Origin: Paraconiothyrium sp. Pb-2020
Taxonomy: Eukaryota > Ascomycota > Dothideomycetes > Pleosporales > Didymosphaeriaceae
Direction: 5' to 3'
Assembly (NCBI GenBank): GCA_022419385.1
Contig: JAJUBI010000003.1
Coordinates: 2,294,001-2,358,000, forward strand
DNA: 64,000 nt
The stretch's first letter is position 1; every line of letters begins with the position of its first letter. The notes under the pieces are model-generated. The model saw only the letters and a program-made list of their open reading frames with translations. It did not search any database and had not been told where the DNA came from. A program made the translations under genes and the position numbers. Shown piece by piece: positions 45,059 to 56,625 of the stretch.

Positions 45059-46495
45059 ATGGCTTCCAACAACAACGGCACGGCCGGTACGTCGTCTTTC
45101 GTTGATTCTCCTACTCCTTCTTCTCCTGCTTCGCCCGAGCCTTCTGCTGCCCAATCCTCCCCTTCACAGCCCTCTTCCTCTCAATCGCAACCGAGCCTTG
45201 TTCCAACCTCGCCTTCTGCAGCGCCCTCCACAGCCGAGCCCTCTGCGAGCCCATCGTCTTCGGCTGCACCCTCGCAGCTCTCATCGCAGCTACCACTTTC
45301 ATCCGATCCCGTAACTGAGCCTTCTTCAGCCCCGACCAGCGAGCCGCCAGCCTCGTCGCCCGTATCGCTCCCGACCAGCGAGCCGCCCACGTCGACCGAA
45401 CAGCCTCAGTCGACCGAAGCAACCCAGTCATCGGCACCAGAGCCTTCCTCGACCGAAGCATCAGCCTCGTCAGCGCCACCATCGTCTGCTGCATCCTCGT
45501 CCAACCCGCAAGACACCACCGCCACCGTCACCGCCAAACCGACACCCACATCGACCCAGGTCGTCACTTCCGTCGTCACTCCCAGCGCGACGAGACCCGA
45601 TGAAACCCCGACACCAATCACCGTCGTTCAAACCATCGTCAAGTCGAACACGCCGGATCCCACAACCAATGCAGCATCGCCGACGAGCTCTGGGACCGCC
45701 TCAACAGACCCTGCGTCACTGCAAAACCCACAGAATAAGCATGAAACTGCCGGGTTAAGCCCCGCCGGAAAGACGGCCATCGCCGTCGTTATTCCCGTCG
45801 TTGTCGTCGCACTACTGCTGCTCGCCGGAATCTGGTTCTGGCGGAAGCGCAAGTCGAAGAAGAGTGCAGAGGAGGCGCGCAGGAAAGAGGTGGAAGAGTA
45901 CGGCTTCAACCCCAACGAGGACCCCACTCTTCCCGCGGTTGGTATGCAGTCAGAGATGGCCGAGGACCAGAGCGGATACAGAGGATGGGGCAACACCACC
46001 ACGAGCTCCAACCGCAAGGCCTCTACCACCCTTACCAGCGGCATGACCTACTCGGACAGCAACAGCAACCCTGGCGACGTCTTCGCCAACCCCGGGTCGC
46101 CTACGCACGCTTATTCTGACGCCCATTCTGGCGACCCTCTCGTCAACGGTCGAAGGGAGACGATGGACTCAGACGGCATCGGCGCCCTCGGCGCCGCTCC
46201 TGCCGCCAGCCAGAACCAAGCCGGTGTCCATCGCGGTCCTTCCAACGCCTCGTCGTCCTATTCTGCCGCCGACCGGTCAGACAACTCGGGTGACTATCCC
46301 CTCCCCACGAACAACCCGCAGGAGTACTACGACAACAACGGTGGCTATTATCCTTCCTCCGGCCCTTATGACAACTCGTACGGTGGAAACCAACAGCCCA
46401 TCATCAGAGACGTATCTGCACGGCGAAACACGAGGATCGAGAATCCGTCCGTGTTCCCTCAACAAGGAAACAGTGGCATCGCACAAAACTTTTAG
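45059..46495 (+). CDS. Mucin-like single-pass plasma-membrane protein (wall-stress-sensor type)
   Basis: Single open frame, 478 aa. Residues 1 to about 235 are extremely Ser/Thr/Pro-rich (MASNNNGTAGTSSFVDSPTP...), as in O-mannosylated surface domains. One transmembrane helix follows (TAIAVVIPVVVVALLLLAGI), then a strongly basic stop-transfer (WRKRKSKK) and a ~210-residue cytoplasmic tail with EEYGFNPNEDPTLPAVGMQ, a Tyr/Asn/Gly-rich stretch and the end RIENPSVFPQQGNSGIAQNF. The layout matches Mid2/Wsc-type sensors of the cell wall integrity pathway, but there is no WSC or cysteine domain. No signal peptide is visible at this start, so either an upstream exon is missing or the helix acts as signal-anchor. 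Confidence 0.78.
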   Translation: MASNNNGTAGTSSFVDSPTPSSPASPEPSAAQSSPSQPSSSQSQPSLVPTSPSAAPSTAEPSASPSSSAAPSQLSSQLPLSSDPVTEPSSAPTSEPPASSPVSLPTSEPPTSTEQPQSTEATQSSAPEPSSTEASASSAPPSSAASSSNPQDTTATVTAKPTPTSTQVVTSVVTPSATRPDETPTPITVVQTIVKSNTPDPTTNAASPTSSGTASTDPASLQNPQNKHETAGLSPAGKTAIAVVIPVVVVALLLLAGIWFWRKRKSKKSAEEARRKEVEEYGFNPNEDPTLPAVGMQSEMAEDQSGYRGWGNTTTSSNRKASTTLTSGMTYSDSNSNPGDVFANPGSPTHAYSDAHSGDPLVNGRRETMDSDGIGALGAAPAASQNQAGVHRGPSNASSSYSAADRSDNSGDYPLPTNNPQEYYDNNGGYYPSSGPYDNSYGGNQQPIIRDVSARRNTRIENPSVFPQQGNSGIAQNF

Positions 46496-47616
46496 GTCAC
46501 TCATTGATTTCAGGACCTCTTGATGTCTTTCTTATTTCTGTCAACAGCATCTCGATCATATATCCACGGTGGCGTTTGTCGGCGATTTTGCAGCACTTCT
46601 TTGAGATGGATCTGGTCATATCGTTCTTGGTTTTTTTTATTCACCTGCATCGAGCGCGGGTATCGGCATTGAAGGGGTGGTTTGACGGCAGTATGCTGTA
46701 CTGTGTTGCACAGTGTGACGGGTGCAACGGAAAGCGGAAGACCCCGCGTTTGTGCGAGGGCGGCGACGTATATATGTGTGCACACGTGCGTGTGGGTGGT
46801 ACAAGAAGAGTGCGGCATTCACTTGAATTGAAGGGTTTCTTAAAATTTGTTGCTAGGTTTTCGGAAAGAAACGGGCTTGGCCGAGAGTGTAGATTGAGAG
46901 GTGGGAGCGGTTATGTATACCTTGTAATCAATCAAAATTCAGTTGCCTTGTTACAAGCTGGTCTCGAGCCTCAAATGTGCAGATGGTGCGGATCTACATG
47001 GCAGTGATAATGAAAAGATCCATTGTAGATCCGCAAGATGTAGAATGCTTTTTTATTCTTACGCCGCCGTCCAACGTGCCCTCCCACCATTCTTAACCGA
47101 CCGTAGGTTGCTGCTGTCGGCCAAGCTGCGTCTGCTAGGGACGTGTAGAGATGGTTTGTTGGGAAGCCAGTGACAGGGAAACTTGACAATTTGAAGTATT
47201 TTGCTTTGTCGTCCATAAGACGCAGATCGGTCAATATTGTTGACATCTCCAAAACGACATGTAGCGAATTGCACCCCGAGCGCTTGATGCAGAGCGGTCG
47301 GTTACTGAACAATGAATGCATCGACACTTACCTTCCAAAGGTACCAGGATTAGCAGCTTACCCGTGTGAAGGAAGCAGGCCGCGTTCTAGTCTTAGCCGA
47401 GGTACGCCATACAGAAGCAAGTAGTAGGTTTTCTAGGTGGTTAGGTATCTGGAACAGCCTGAAGCTGATAAACACCTCGTATTACGGCCGATGTGTGCAG
47501 CCGAGTGAATCTTTAGTACCGTCCCCAGAACATCCTTGTAGTGCTTTCGTTACCGGAATTCCTTCAGCAAGCTGCACTTATCTGACGACTTAACCACGCG
47601 GAAGACATGCCTCTTC
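46496..47616. other. Intergenic between convergent genes, no gene seen
   Basis: About 1.1 kb with short ORFs and no motifs. Contains the 3' flanks of the mucin-like and kinase genes. Confidence 0.55.
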
Positions 47617-48508
47617 TCACTGATCTTGTTTCTCCGGTTTCCATCCGTCATCCTCTTCGCTGGTAACGATTTCGTGCACCTTCAACCTATTCTCTACGAT
47701 CCCCCTACCATTCACAAGATCATTCTCATCTGCCCTTTTAGCGGCGCTTCCTTCATCCTCAGCGATGCCTGCTTTGAGGTGTCGATAAATAAGACGCTTC
47801 CTGGCGACTTCCAAGTCAACTTCTACAAACCATAAGTCATTCATCAGCGCTGCAGCATCGCTCCAGGGCGTCTTGTTAAGAGAAAGATAGTTGCCTTCGA
47901 AAATGATAATGCGGATCGAAGGTGCAATGGCAATGTCATCAGCGACTAAGATAAAAGGTTAGTGAACGACATACACCCACTTTAGCCACACTTGCCTGGG
48001 TCTTTAATCGCATGGTCGAACGAGGGCGCGAACAGGGTCTGCGTCTCGGGACACAACGGCTCCCTTAACTTCCTAACAAGTTTCAAAAACGAGTCGCCAT
48101 CGAAGGTAAACTCGGCCCCACGGCGAGCGTGCGCAGAGACAGGATCAGGCAAGGCATCGAGCTGACGCCTCGAGAGATGATAGCCATCCATAGGGAGGAA
48201 GGCTGAAAGCGGGTTGCTGTTGGAAGTGCCAGGGGATTGTTGAGCATGCAGCTCATTGAGGCGGTTCGACACTATGGCTGCGAGAGTGGTCTTCCCTACG
48301 ACGAGATATCAGATTTTTTTCATGAGGTGTTTAAAAGACCTGCGCTACCTGAGCCCGGGATCCCTGAGACGGCAATGAGGAGGCGCTTTGAGGGCGGGAC
48401 GTTTTGATATGTGTCTTTCGCTGTGTCAGTATGTGCCCCATGCAACGTTGTCTTGCAAGAGGACTCACCCCAGGCCTTCCTTACAAGACGATCGACTTGC
48501 TCGTCCAT
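47617..48508 (-). CDS. P-loop kinase of the uridine kinase/phosphoribulokinase superfamily (YFH7-like)
   Basis: Four exons: 48508-48469, 48420-48349, 48295-47996, 47945-47617 (246 aa). Walker A GIPGSGKTTLAA is assembled across intron 2. The family markers FLPMDGYHLSRRQLDALPDP, DHAIKDPVADDI (across intron 3), RIIIFEGNYLSL and FVEVDLEVARKRLIYRHL are all visible. Similar fungal proteins include yeast Yfh7 and FrcK-like kinases; the substrate is not established. Intron 1 (48421-48468, 48 bp) is in frame and stopless, with a TACTGAC branch. Intron 2 is 48296-48348. Intron 3 (47946-47995) uses a GC donor (CCAG|GCAAGT) with a perfect CACTAAC branch; no GT donor gives an open frame there. The C-terminal tail is charged. 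Confidence 0.87.
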
Positions 48509-49567
48509 ATCGCGTACTTGTGGGTACTGGTGGTATGCAGAGCGCAGAAGCTGTGCTGAACTGCCTTTCGGATGAGCCTGCCGCACGCGAACCGCAGATC
48601 GTGAGATCCAGCCGTGGTGTTGGCTAGCACGGCCGATGACGTCGCATTGCGGGGGATAAAAGCACATATGACTCGCCCTCGAGTAAAAGTATATAACGTT
48701 ATCAAGTACTCTGGCCTGCAGTCAGGGGCACAGTCAGGTTGGACATGAGTAGACTTGACGGGAGGAAGACATCTTCGTGCTACCCAAAGCCTTGAGTGCT
48801 GTCCGTGGCGGCTAGCCAATGATATGCGAGTACAGTCGGGGCTCGTTTCGGGCACTGAGATATGCAAACGGCCTGTTCTCTCCTTTGGCTACCAAATACA
48901 TTGCAACAATTATCGACCCCGGGCTCTAATTGAGTATACATCTTCGTTGCCTTTAGCCCATGCAACGCGTTGGAAAGCCCGACGCGCAGCTGAAAAACCC
49001 TCCGCGCCAGCGACACGTATCACATGTGCAGTAAGCTAACCGCTCCTACCGTGGACCGTTCGTTCCCAACCACATCTCCTGACAGTAATATGCCTGAAAC
49101 ATTACCTCGAAGTATTCCATCAATGGAGAACTTCAATCGATGCAAGTCCGCGCTCCCGTAACTGCAATTCCGTCCTCATCCACGCAACGTGCAAGCTTGT
49201 TGCGAATAGTCCTATAAGCATAGTCACAGGCGGACACGATAAGTCTGATAGCGAAGCGAAAGGGAGCAAGCGCCAGTGGGCAAAAGCTTCCAACGAATGT
49301 ATTGTATAAAGAGAGACTATTGGATCACGATATCGACTCCATGCCATTTTCCTCCACTCCTAGACAGCCTCCCAAATTGCCACTCCTACATAACCTCTTC
49401 GCCACGGTACGTGTATGTCACTATGATCAATGAACCTTGCGCACATCGCTACCCGAGATGTTGTCGAAGCGCTTCTCCCTTCGCTCAAAGATCGATTGAC
49501 AGCCTTACTCCTGTTCCACGCTGCTACACGTCAACTCTGCCTACGTATCCTCATTCTGGGTTTCACC
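48509..49567. other. Intergenic, no gene seen
   Basis: About 1 kb upstream of the kinase gene, including its promoter and the 3' flank of the small secreted protein gene. No recognisable ORF. Confidence 0.5.
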
Positions 49568-49882
49568 TTACACAATATTGCCTCCAAGTGTAAAACGGTA
49601 TTTGACTGGAGCCGTCTCCTCTGCTACTGCCAATTCGTCCACAGTCGCCCTGTACCCGGTGTATCCCGTATAGTAGCCCGTCGCTTCGATACCAGATCCA
49701 ACGACTGTGGCAATGGGCTTGTCTCCCAGCCAAGAGGCCGGGATTGTAGCGGTCGGTTCGTCACCAATCCAAGGGGCATAGATCGTACTAGCTGTGTACA
49801 CATCCTCTCCATTGAAGTTTGCCATAGGAGCAGCCTTGACGGCGGCAAGGGCAACCAGGATTGGTACAAGAGTAAAACCCAT
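49568..49882 (-). CDS. Small cysteine-free secreted protein with an internal WxGDxP repeat
   Basis: Single exon, 104 aa. MGFTLVPILVALAAVKAAP is a clean signal peptide with an Ala-x-Ala-type cleavage region. The mature ~85 residues contain two related segments, APWIGDEPTATI and ASWLGDKPIATV, then a Gly/Tyr-rich GYYTGYTGY motif. There is no cysteine. A TATA box lies about 80 bp upstream, and the gene is isolated in a long gene-poor stretch. No family recognised. Size, signal and isolation fit a candidate secreted (effector-like or wall-associated) protein; that is inference. The ATG at 49882 was chosen because it precedes the signal; the frame extends to 49942 without secretory character. Confidence 0.65.
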   Translation of the reverse strand: MGFTLVPILVALAAVKAAPMANFNGEDVYTASTIYAPWIGDEPTATIPASWLGDKPIATVVGSGIEATGYYTGYTGYRATVDELAVAEETAPVKYRFTLGGNIV

Positions 49883-52800
49883 GGTCGTAATCGAGAACAA
49901 GTGATGTTTTGAATAGTTAGGTGTGAGATTGATAAGACACATCTTGCGAAAACCAGGAGATCTTTATACTGCCACTTATCGTGCGGAAATGCTCGCCATG
50001 ACCTCATTCATTGCGGCTTGCATTATCAAATCGGTGCTTGGCCAAGAGACACGGAATGACGCTTCACGATATTGCGTTCTAGGAAGCAAAGTACGTACAC
50101 CGATACAAAGGGTGTTACCAAACTAGGGAAGATAAGGCGTATACTCTTAAAAGTCCGGGTCTTTCTCTATGGCCGCGTGTTACTGCATTGACGCCTGCAC
50201 TTAGGCCATACACTTTGTGCCTAGTTGAGTCACGGAGCCAAGAGCCTCGGACACGCGATCATAGAAGAGGATCTTATAGACTTGATGCTCATGTGTCTCG
50301 TACTCTGTGCGCTCGATCAGTAGATCTTTGTAGCAGACACGCAAGCAATTCGAATACAGGCTCTACATCTCTTCGAACATCGGTAACAGAGCCACATCAC
50401 GGCCTTTTTGATAACGTGGTCAGCATCGAAAGGCTTCTGCGGAACCTAGGCTTTTCCTCATTTGCGCTCAAATGGAGTGTTACCTACAGTCTTCTCAACA
50501 ATACCAATTACAAGTCATTTTCAATCCTTCACATGTACGACTACGCGTCCTCAAGCGCAGACTGTTGCCGTCAGGCACACAATGCTGAGCAGCCTCACTA
50601 ATCCCGTTCTTGATATGACCAATCCACCAACATTTACGGACGTAAGTGACATCCCGGGGTCTGTGCTTGCAGCTTGTCGCGAAGGAATCGAGGCACGCCA
50701 AAGGAGCGAGGGCTGACAAGTACTCGGTGCCAGTCCCGCGTCATGTACGCACCACGTTCGTCCATAGGTATGGATATGCAACCATTAATGGGCGTTTTTG
50801 CCTGGCATCCAACGTGTGTCTGACATTACTTAGGTATTGGGTCGAACAACTGTCCAAGAACCGTTCACCGCCAATCTACAGAGCTACGGTTGGTGCGCAT
50901 TTCTATAGCTGTTATATGACGAAAAGTACTCACCAACCCACTTTGCAGGACATCTTCAATACTCATTGGACCATGATGCTACGACAAATCCCTAGTTCGC
51001 GCCCACGTGCATCTTGTTTGAGTAGCTCTTTGCCGCCCAAAGGTAAGTTGCATCTGTGCTGCATGGCCATATAGACCAAAGTATGTCTTTTGTAGTAAGA
51101 TTCCAGCTCGAATAGCTGTTCAATGTAACAACATAGTATAGATGGGAAATTTACACTACTTCAGTACAATGAATCTATAATAGCTATATGAGAAGTCCAT
51201 ACTATCTTAGTGTAGTAAAGGAGCTTTCACATAATAGCCTGGATAGACTAGTAGCCTAATTGTCTTATTACTCGATATCACATGATGGGAGGTCATAATG
51301 AAGGAGTTCTTGCACATGACTTGCGTAGTGCTGGATTGCCTACGTGAGTGGTGGGCACTGGACGATGGGTGACGATGAAGGAACATTGCTAGATGTTAGA
51401 ACGCCCTAAAGGCTATCTATAGTAAGCTTCAGTCCACCTAGCTGATGTCGGAGGCCTTTGCGCAGCTAATGGGACCCTTGTCAAGTCATCATAGTATTTG
51501 CTGTAAATGCTAGATGAAATTTTGCTATACTGTTCTATCTGCACAGTCGTCACAGTTAATCAAAGAAATATTCTCTATATTAGTGTATTGAACATTCCAC
51601 GATAGTATACCTGAGCACCACCCTAATTGTATATATTCATTACACTGTAATGATCTGTACGTTGGTTTGTAGTGGGGTGCGTGTCCATATTGAGAGTCTT
51701 GTATGTTCTGCTCTAACGACACCATCCTGTCTCGCTGTAATGCGTTGTGGGACAGGAAGCACTCTGCTACTCTCGGCTATACAGCAGCGAGGATGAAGTG
51801 GAAGAAGTACCAAGTAGCTTGAGAGCTTGCGGAACCATTTCGAAACAACGAGCTCTTGATCTAGCTTCATTCCCTCTGGTGATGAGGATGCAGCAACATG
51901 GGCTGACGAAGCACCGAACTACATACCGGCAGCATCCCGCTATATAGAGATAGATACACAAACTGTTATTGATATTGTTATCAGCAACTGCGGTGGCGAG
52001 TGAAACTTAACCTTTTATCCAAGTCTAGGTTTTAGGACCACGATTTGAAGCTCTCGAACCCACGCGACAACGAAACAACGAGACAGTCACTTTATAAATC
52101 AGTCTGTGTGAGAAAATAGGCTTCTCTGGTATATAGACTATCTATCGCGTACCAGTGATAGAGAGTTCTCTTTTGCTGGTGCGTTTTGCGCGCAACAGTC
52201 TGGCATACAACAGTAACTATCGCGAGACATTCGAAGTGACCGTCAATGAGCTCGCAGTGCAGTTTGAGAGTATTCCCAACGATATCGGCTCGAGGGAATT
52301 ATGTGTGGAGCTATTCCATGCCACGTTTTGGTATCTACCTAGGTACCCGTTATTTCTATCTCGAGCCTTTCGACCGAAGAAAACCACATGTTAGCGCTTG
52401 CACCGAAAAATGGGGCAATGTAACGAACTGACTCGTATAAAATCGAATTGTTTTCACGACCACAACCTTCTTAGGGGAGGAGAAGAGTATCCTACCTTCT
52501 GGTGCAGGTCCTGGAGCGGTTTGCGAGACGTGTGAGCGCTGCTAAAGGCATTAATTCTAACGTCATGTTTGAGATTACGCACTGTAACTGACGTTACGGC
52601 GAGAGACCGTAAGTTTTGAAGCATCGGGTGAGGGCTTGTTGTCCTCTGGAGACGATCGAACTTGCCACCCGGGACCGGCAAGACATTTGGACCAGCGTCT
52701 ATCATATTTTAGCAGGAAGGCACAACCCCAGGCTTTATAACATGAGCTCGAACGAGCCTATTAGCGAGTAGTACATGTAGGAGTTCTTTTGTAGCCCCCA

Positions 52801-53469
52801 GAGATATACTCTTCCTAGAGGGCTTTAATTCTGCAGGCATCGTTCGATAGAACCGGCGCGCAGAGAGAATAGAGCCTTCAAAGATTTCGCAATCCAGAGA
52901 TGTAGCCAAGCATTGCACAAACTGCAAGGGAGGGACATTGAGGTTACCAATGGAAAATACCGCAAAAATGAAGCTTAGTATCGTTTGAGTCGCATTTTCT
53001 AGCGCGATCGATGGTCTATCCGACGCCATCGTCTTCATCATAGTGCTCATTATGACCAGCAACCTGAGTCTCTAGAGAAAGCTCTGACCTGGCCCGATCG
53101 CATCGACAAACAAGTACGTTGCGGGATCTCTAGTCAAGCAGTGGCCAAAAGTTGCAGATTGAAATTGACGTCTCCAAGTCAATCAGATTTTGCAGAGATC
53201 CGAGCTTCTCTTCCAGAGTGCATAGATGAGTCAGATACGGCGATCGCGGACGTCCACCAATGAGTCGTCAGCGTACTAACGGCAAAGGAGGCAGGTAAGA
53301 ACATAACCGGTGATGACGGAGAGGGCAATACTGCATGTGACTCAGAAACCGGGTCAGCAAGTGGAAAAACGTTGCTGAACAGACTCTAGGGAGATACTCC
53401 AGTGTAGGCATGGGTGGACATAGAGAATCCGGTAAGGTTTAGATCATGTGAATATAGAAAATGGGAATA
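49883..53469. other. Gene-poor AT-rich region, no gene recognised
   Basis: About 3.6 kb with only short ORFs. A 117-codon minus frame (52709-53062) and a 66-codon plus frame (51747-51947) have no motif I can name. Sequence near 51.1-51.7 kb has repeated TAGTGTA/TACACTA words that hint at degenerate repeats, but no clear terminal repeats. Confidence 0.45.
49963..49968 (-). promoter_or_regulatory. TATA box of the small secreted protein gene
   Basis: TATAAA on the minus strand, about 80 bp upstream of the ATG at 49882. Confidence 0.45.
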
Positions 53470-55435
53470 TCATTGCTCATGATGATGCTGAAAGGGTATA
53501 CTTCTTCTTCGTTGCGCTAGATTCTCCATGCTCTGCTTACTCGGGTCAAACTTGAATGCCTGCAACGTTTGAATCTCCTCTCTCAGCTGCTCGGGGCTCA
53601 TGTAGTCCCTCGTTAACCTATTTGTTGGACTCCTTATACTCTCATGTATAGCGCTGCTTGATGCTTTCGGCACGTGTAATGGCTTCGGCACCGTCTTCGT
53701 GCTGCTGTCCCTGCTCATGGCGGGAGTTGGAGCAGTAGGGTTGGGTCCCATAGACTGTGAATACATGCTGCTGCCAGATGATGGTGGGCCTAGGTGCGTG
53801 TACCGATGATCGCGAGGAAGTTCGAACTCCTCGCTCATGGAAGGCGGGCTCTGTTGGAGTTCGTCCAATTCGACGAACTGATTGGGTGGATGGGGCTGTT
53901 GGGTGCTATTGCGAGAAGTGTTTTGCACAGTGTCGCTCCGTGAATTGTTTATGGTGTTGTTTCGAGATTTTTCGCCTCGAGATAGATTGAAGGTGCCGCT
54001 TCGGGACATGTTGCTCAGGCCGCTACGCAGAGAGTTGAACGGGGACGAGGCTTTGGACATGGCGCGCTTGAGCTTCTTGCCTTTGGCCTGTATCAGCTTG
54101 GGAAGACAGAGGGCGCATGCGACCACAAATCCGAGCGTGCATTCAGTCTCAGTCCACAGCCCAATGAAAAGCTAAAAGTAGGGGCACAAAGTCAGTGTAA
54201 TGTTCACAAGTCAAGGAAGTGGGTGAGGTAGGTGTTCTAGCCAGCTATCAATCTCTGAAGACATCAGACTTTGAGCTATAAGGCCTAGAGTCTTCAGACA
54301 ATCGGCCAGCATGAACACCTACTTTTACCCCGATATTGCGTACTGCATTGTGTGAGACGTCGGCTTCGGTGATTACAGGGGCGATCTTGACCGTGAATAC
54401 AATGCGCATGGCCGATGCAATGCACGCTCTGACGATGCATTAGCGACAATCAACCCATCACTCTTTGGGAGCACTCACAGCAGACCCGTAGCGAACAACA
54501 ATGTAACTGCAATCTTGCGACCCAGCGGAACATTCAGTGACCACAGTCCAGATGTTGGAAGAACGAGGATAATGATGTCGGATGCCATGTTGAAAGCACC
54601 CTGTGCTAATGTAATGTCATTCACATCGGAGCACTTCGCATCAGGTGTGAGCTTGTCCCAGATGGCTTTCCTTGGATGGCAATAGAACGCGGTCCAGAAT
54701 ATCAGAACGGTATAGAGAATGATGCACGAGATGATAGTTCCCCAAGCACCAAAGAACATGGCCCGGTTGACGCTGCGACTTGGCGCGAACAGGCGAAGAT
54801 ACTGAACCAGGATGGCCATCTTTACGAAAAAGCTCAGTGGACAGTAGACCAGCTGCCCTACATTTGCCCACTATCTGGGTCAGCTTTATGCGCAAGTATC
54901 AAGAAGCACATGGGGTCAATACATAGAGCTGGTGAAACAATTGGTCATTCGTGACCTGCCACTGATGTACGCCAGAACCCCACTTCACCATCTGATAGCC
55001 GATGCCCACTTCCGCTAGGATGAGAGGCTGTGGCACGTTAGCTGTGAGGTGTGACTGACACTTTGGACGACGTACGAAGGTTAGAAACAGAAAGTCTGCC
55101 AGCATGTCAATCTTCAGTCCCAACAATTTCGACTTGAGGGAGCACTCACAGTCCGCAAGCTCAAACGATCTCACGATCGCCAGCTTCGTATACACCCGTA
55201 TCATGAGGAAGATTCCAGCAAATGCAATGCAAAGAATTGCTACAATCAAAAACCAGTTCTGGTCCGGCGCATCTAATGTCATTGTTCTATCCGCTCCCAT
55301 TGGTACAGCATCGCCCGTCATCCCTGGCAGCGCGAGAAGTATAGGCCTCGGGTCTACATTAGGTGGTATGTCGAGCGCAGCAGCCAGCTTCGCTGGATCC
55401 TCTCTGGCAAAGATGGCATCGGCTATAGGCGCCAT
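53470..55435 (-). CDS. Seven-transmembrane rhodopsin-fold (PTH11/SAT4-like) integral membrane protein
   Basis: Six exons: 55435-55150, 55095-55076, 55027-54923, 54870-54479, 54428-54323, 54171-53470 (536 aa). Seven hydrophobic spans, for example WFLIVAILCIAFAGIFLMIR, FLFLTFPLILAEVGIGY, LVYCPLSFFVKMAILVQYL, TIISCIILYTVLIFWTAFYC, MASDIIILVLPTSGLWSL and IAVTLLFATGLLACIASAMR. The family markers RVYTK, LYWANV, KMAILVQYLRLF and FNMASDIIILVLP are present. Exon 2 is a 20-nt micro-exon (YFLFLTF region), and all phases agree. The ~200-residue C-terminal tail is Ser/Asn/Pro-rich with SRSGTFNLSRGEKSR and is presumably cytosolic. Fungal rhodopsin-fold proteins include PTH11-type GPCR-like receptors, but no CFEM domain is present. 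Ligand unknown. Confidence 0.9.
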
Positions 55436-56625
55436 CTCGTATCCGTGATTGTGTTCGTGATTGCGCAAACGATGGAAGCCAAGTTGGCGTAAGCAGTAAA
55501 GTGGGACATGTATAGACCAAGAGCCGGCAGATGGGTTGCAGCAGCGAGATCGTACATGTTATGAGTGACGGAATCGGACTTTGACCGTGCTCCTGTCTAC
55601 TCTCCGAACTCTCGGGGCCTGGTGTGTTTTCTGAAACGGACAGTTGGATAAGAGGCACCCTCCAACATCGCCATGGAAGTCACGCGTGGGGAAGTGACGT
55701 AGAGCACCGGATGCACCTTGTTTGCATGCTACAAATTGCACCGCAATGAGGTTCTCCACCCGGCTCTGGGGCATTGTTGTACGCGGCTGCACTGTGCGAC
55801 AGCTGGGCGCATATCGTTCGCACGAGCGTGAAAGATCTCCGTTTCGGGGGTTGGGGGTCAGGTTGGGGACCGTAGCTGGGATGATCGACAAGCGAGCCCT
55901 GTGTGATTGCTTCGGACTTCAAGTCATCGATGCTTGAACACCGAACGCCACGAACGCCTTACAACGTGTCTGAAGTATATTGCAGTAGCACGTGGCGGAT
56001 GATGGATTTCCGTTTTCTCGAACCTTTCCATAATTAGGATGACCCGTCAGGCAGCCGCCCATGACGCTTGAGTCACGCTACCGGCGTCCGGGGATGCACT
56101 TCTGACACGAAGCTCGCATGTCTCCACGTGGCGGGCTATCCTTAGCGCCATGCGTATGCAAAAACAACCTAGAGCTAAGGTAGCTGGTATTCTTGATTAA
56201 TCAACCTTCTCGATATACCGATATCAGTAGTCGCAACGTGCGCGTTGGCCGGTAGGACACACATGACCACAATACGTGAGATAAGATGTACAGCTCCGTG
56301 TCCCCGGAATGAGGTGCGGGAGTGACGTAGCTCTGAAGCTTCATACTCTCTTGTTTTTGAAGTCCCGTACTGCCGGTATTACATGGGTAATATCATGACG
56401 GAGAACTTGCGGTCAGCAACATCGAGCACTGTGGCGTCAGTCCATTGGACCATATGGTGGCTGAGAAAGTGAGTATTCATAGCTTGCATTGTTATAAGCT
56501 CCGCTTCGAATTTTCTCAAGCTCGCCCTGTGCAGCTCCACTGAGTCTGGACTACGACCGAATAAAGCGAGTGGTTTTCTGTTTCCCCATATATGTGCAAC
56601 CCTCCGTTCACGTCTTCGAGACATG
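55436..56625. other. Intergenic, no gene seen
   Basis: About 1.2 kb between two minus-strand genes. Short ORFs only. Confidence 0.5.

Noticed and set aside
44325..45314. Several overlapping 160-260 codon ORFs on both strands
   Set aside because: Low-complexity Arg/Ser/Pro-rich frames caused by CT-rich, high-GC leader sequence; all frames are open for the same reason.
51747..51947. Possible hAT transposase C-terminus (ALDLASFPL-like)
   Set aside because: Only a few residues resemble the family and no catalytic or dimerisation motif follows.
52709..53062. 117-codon minus ORF
   Set aside because: No motif, no supporting introns or signal, and located in a degenerate AT-rich block; too weak to call.
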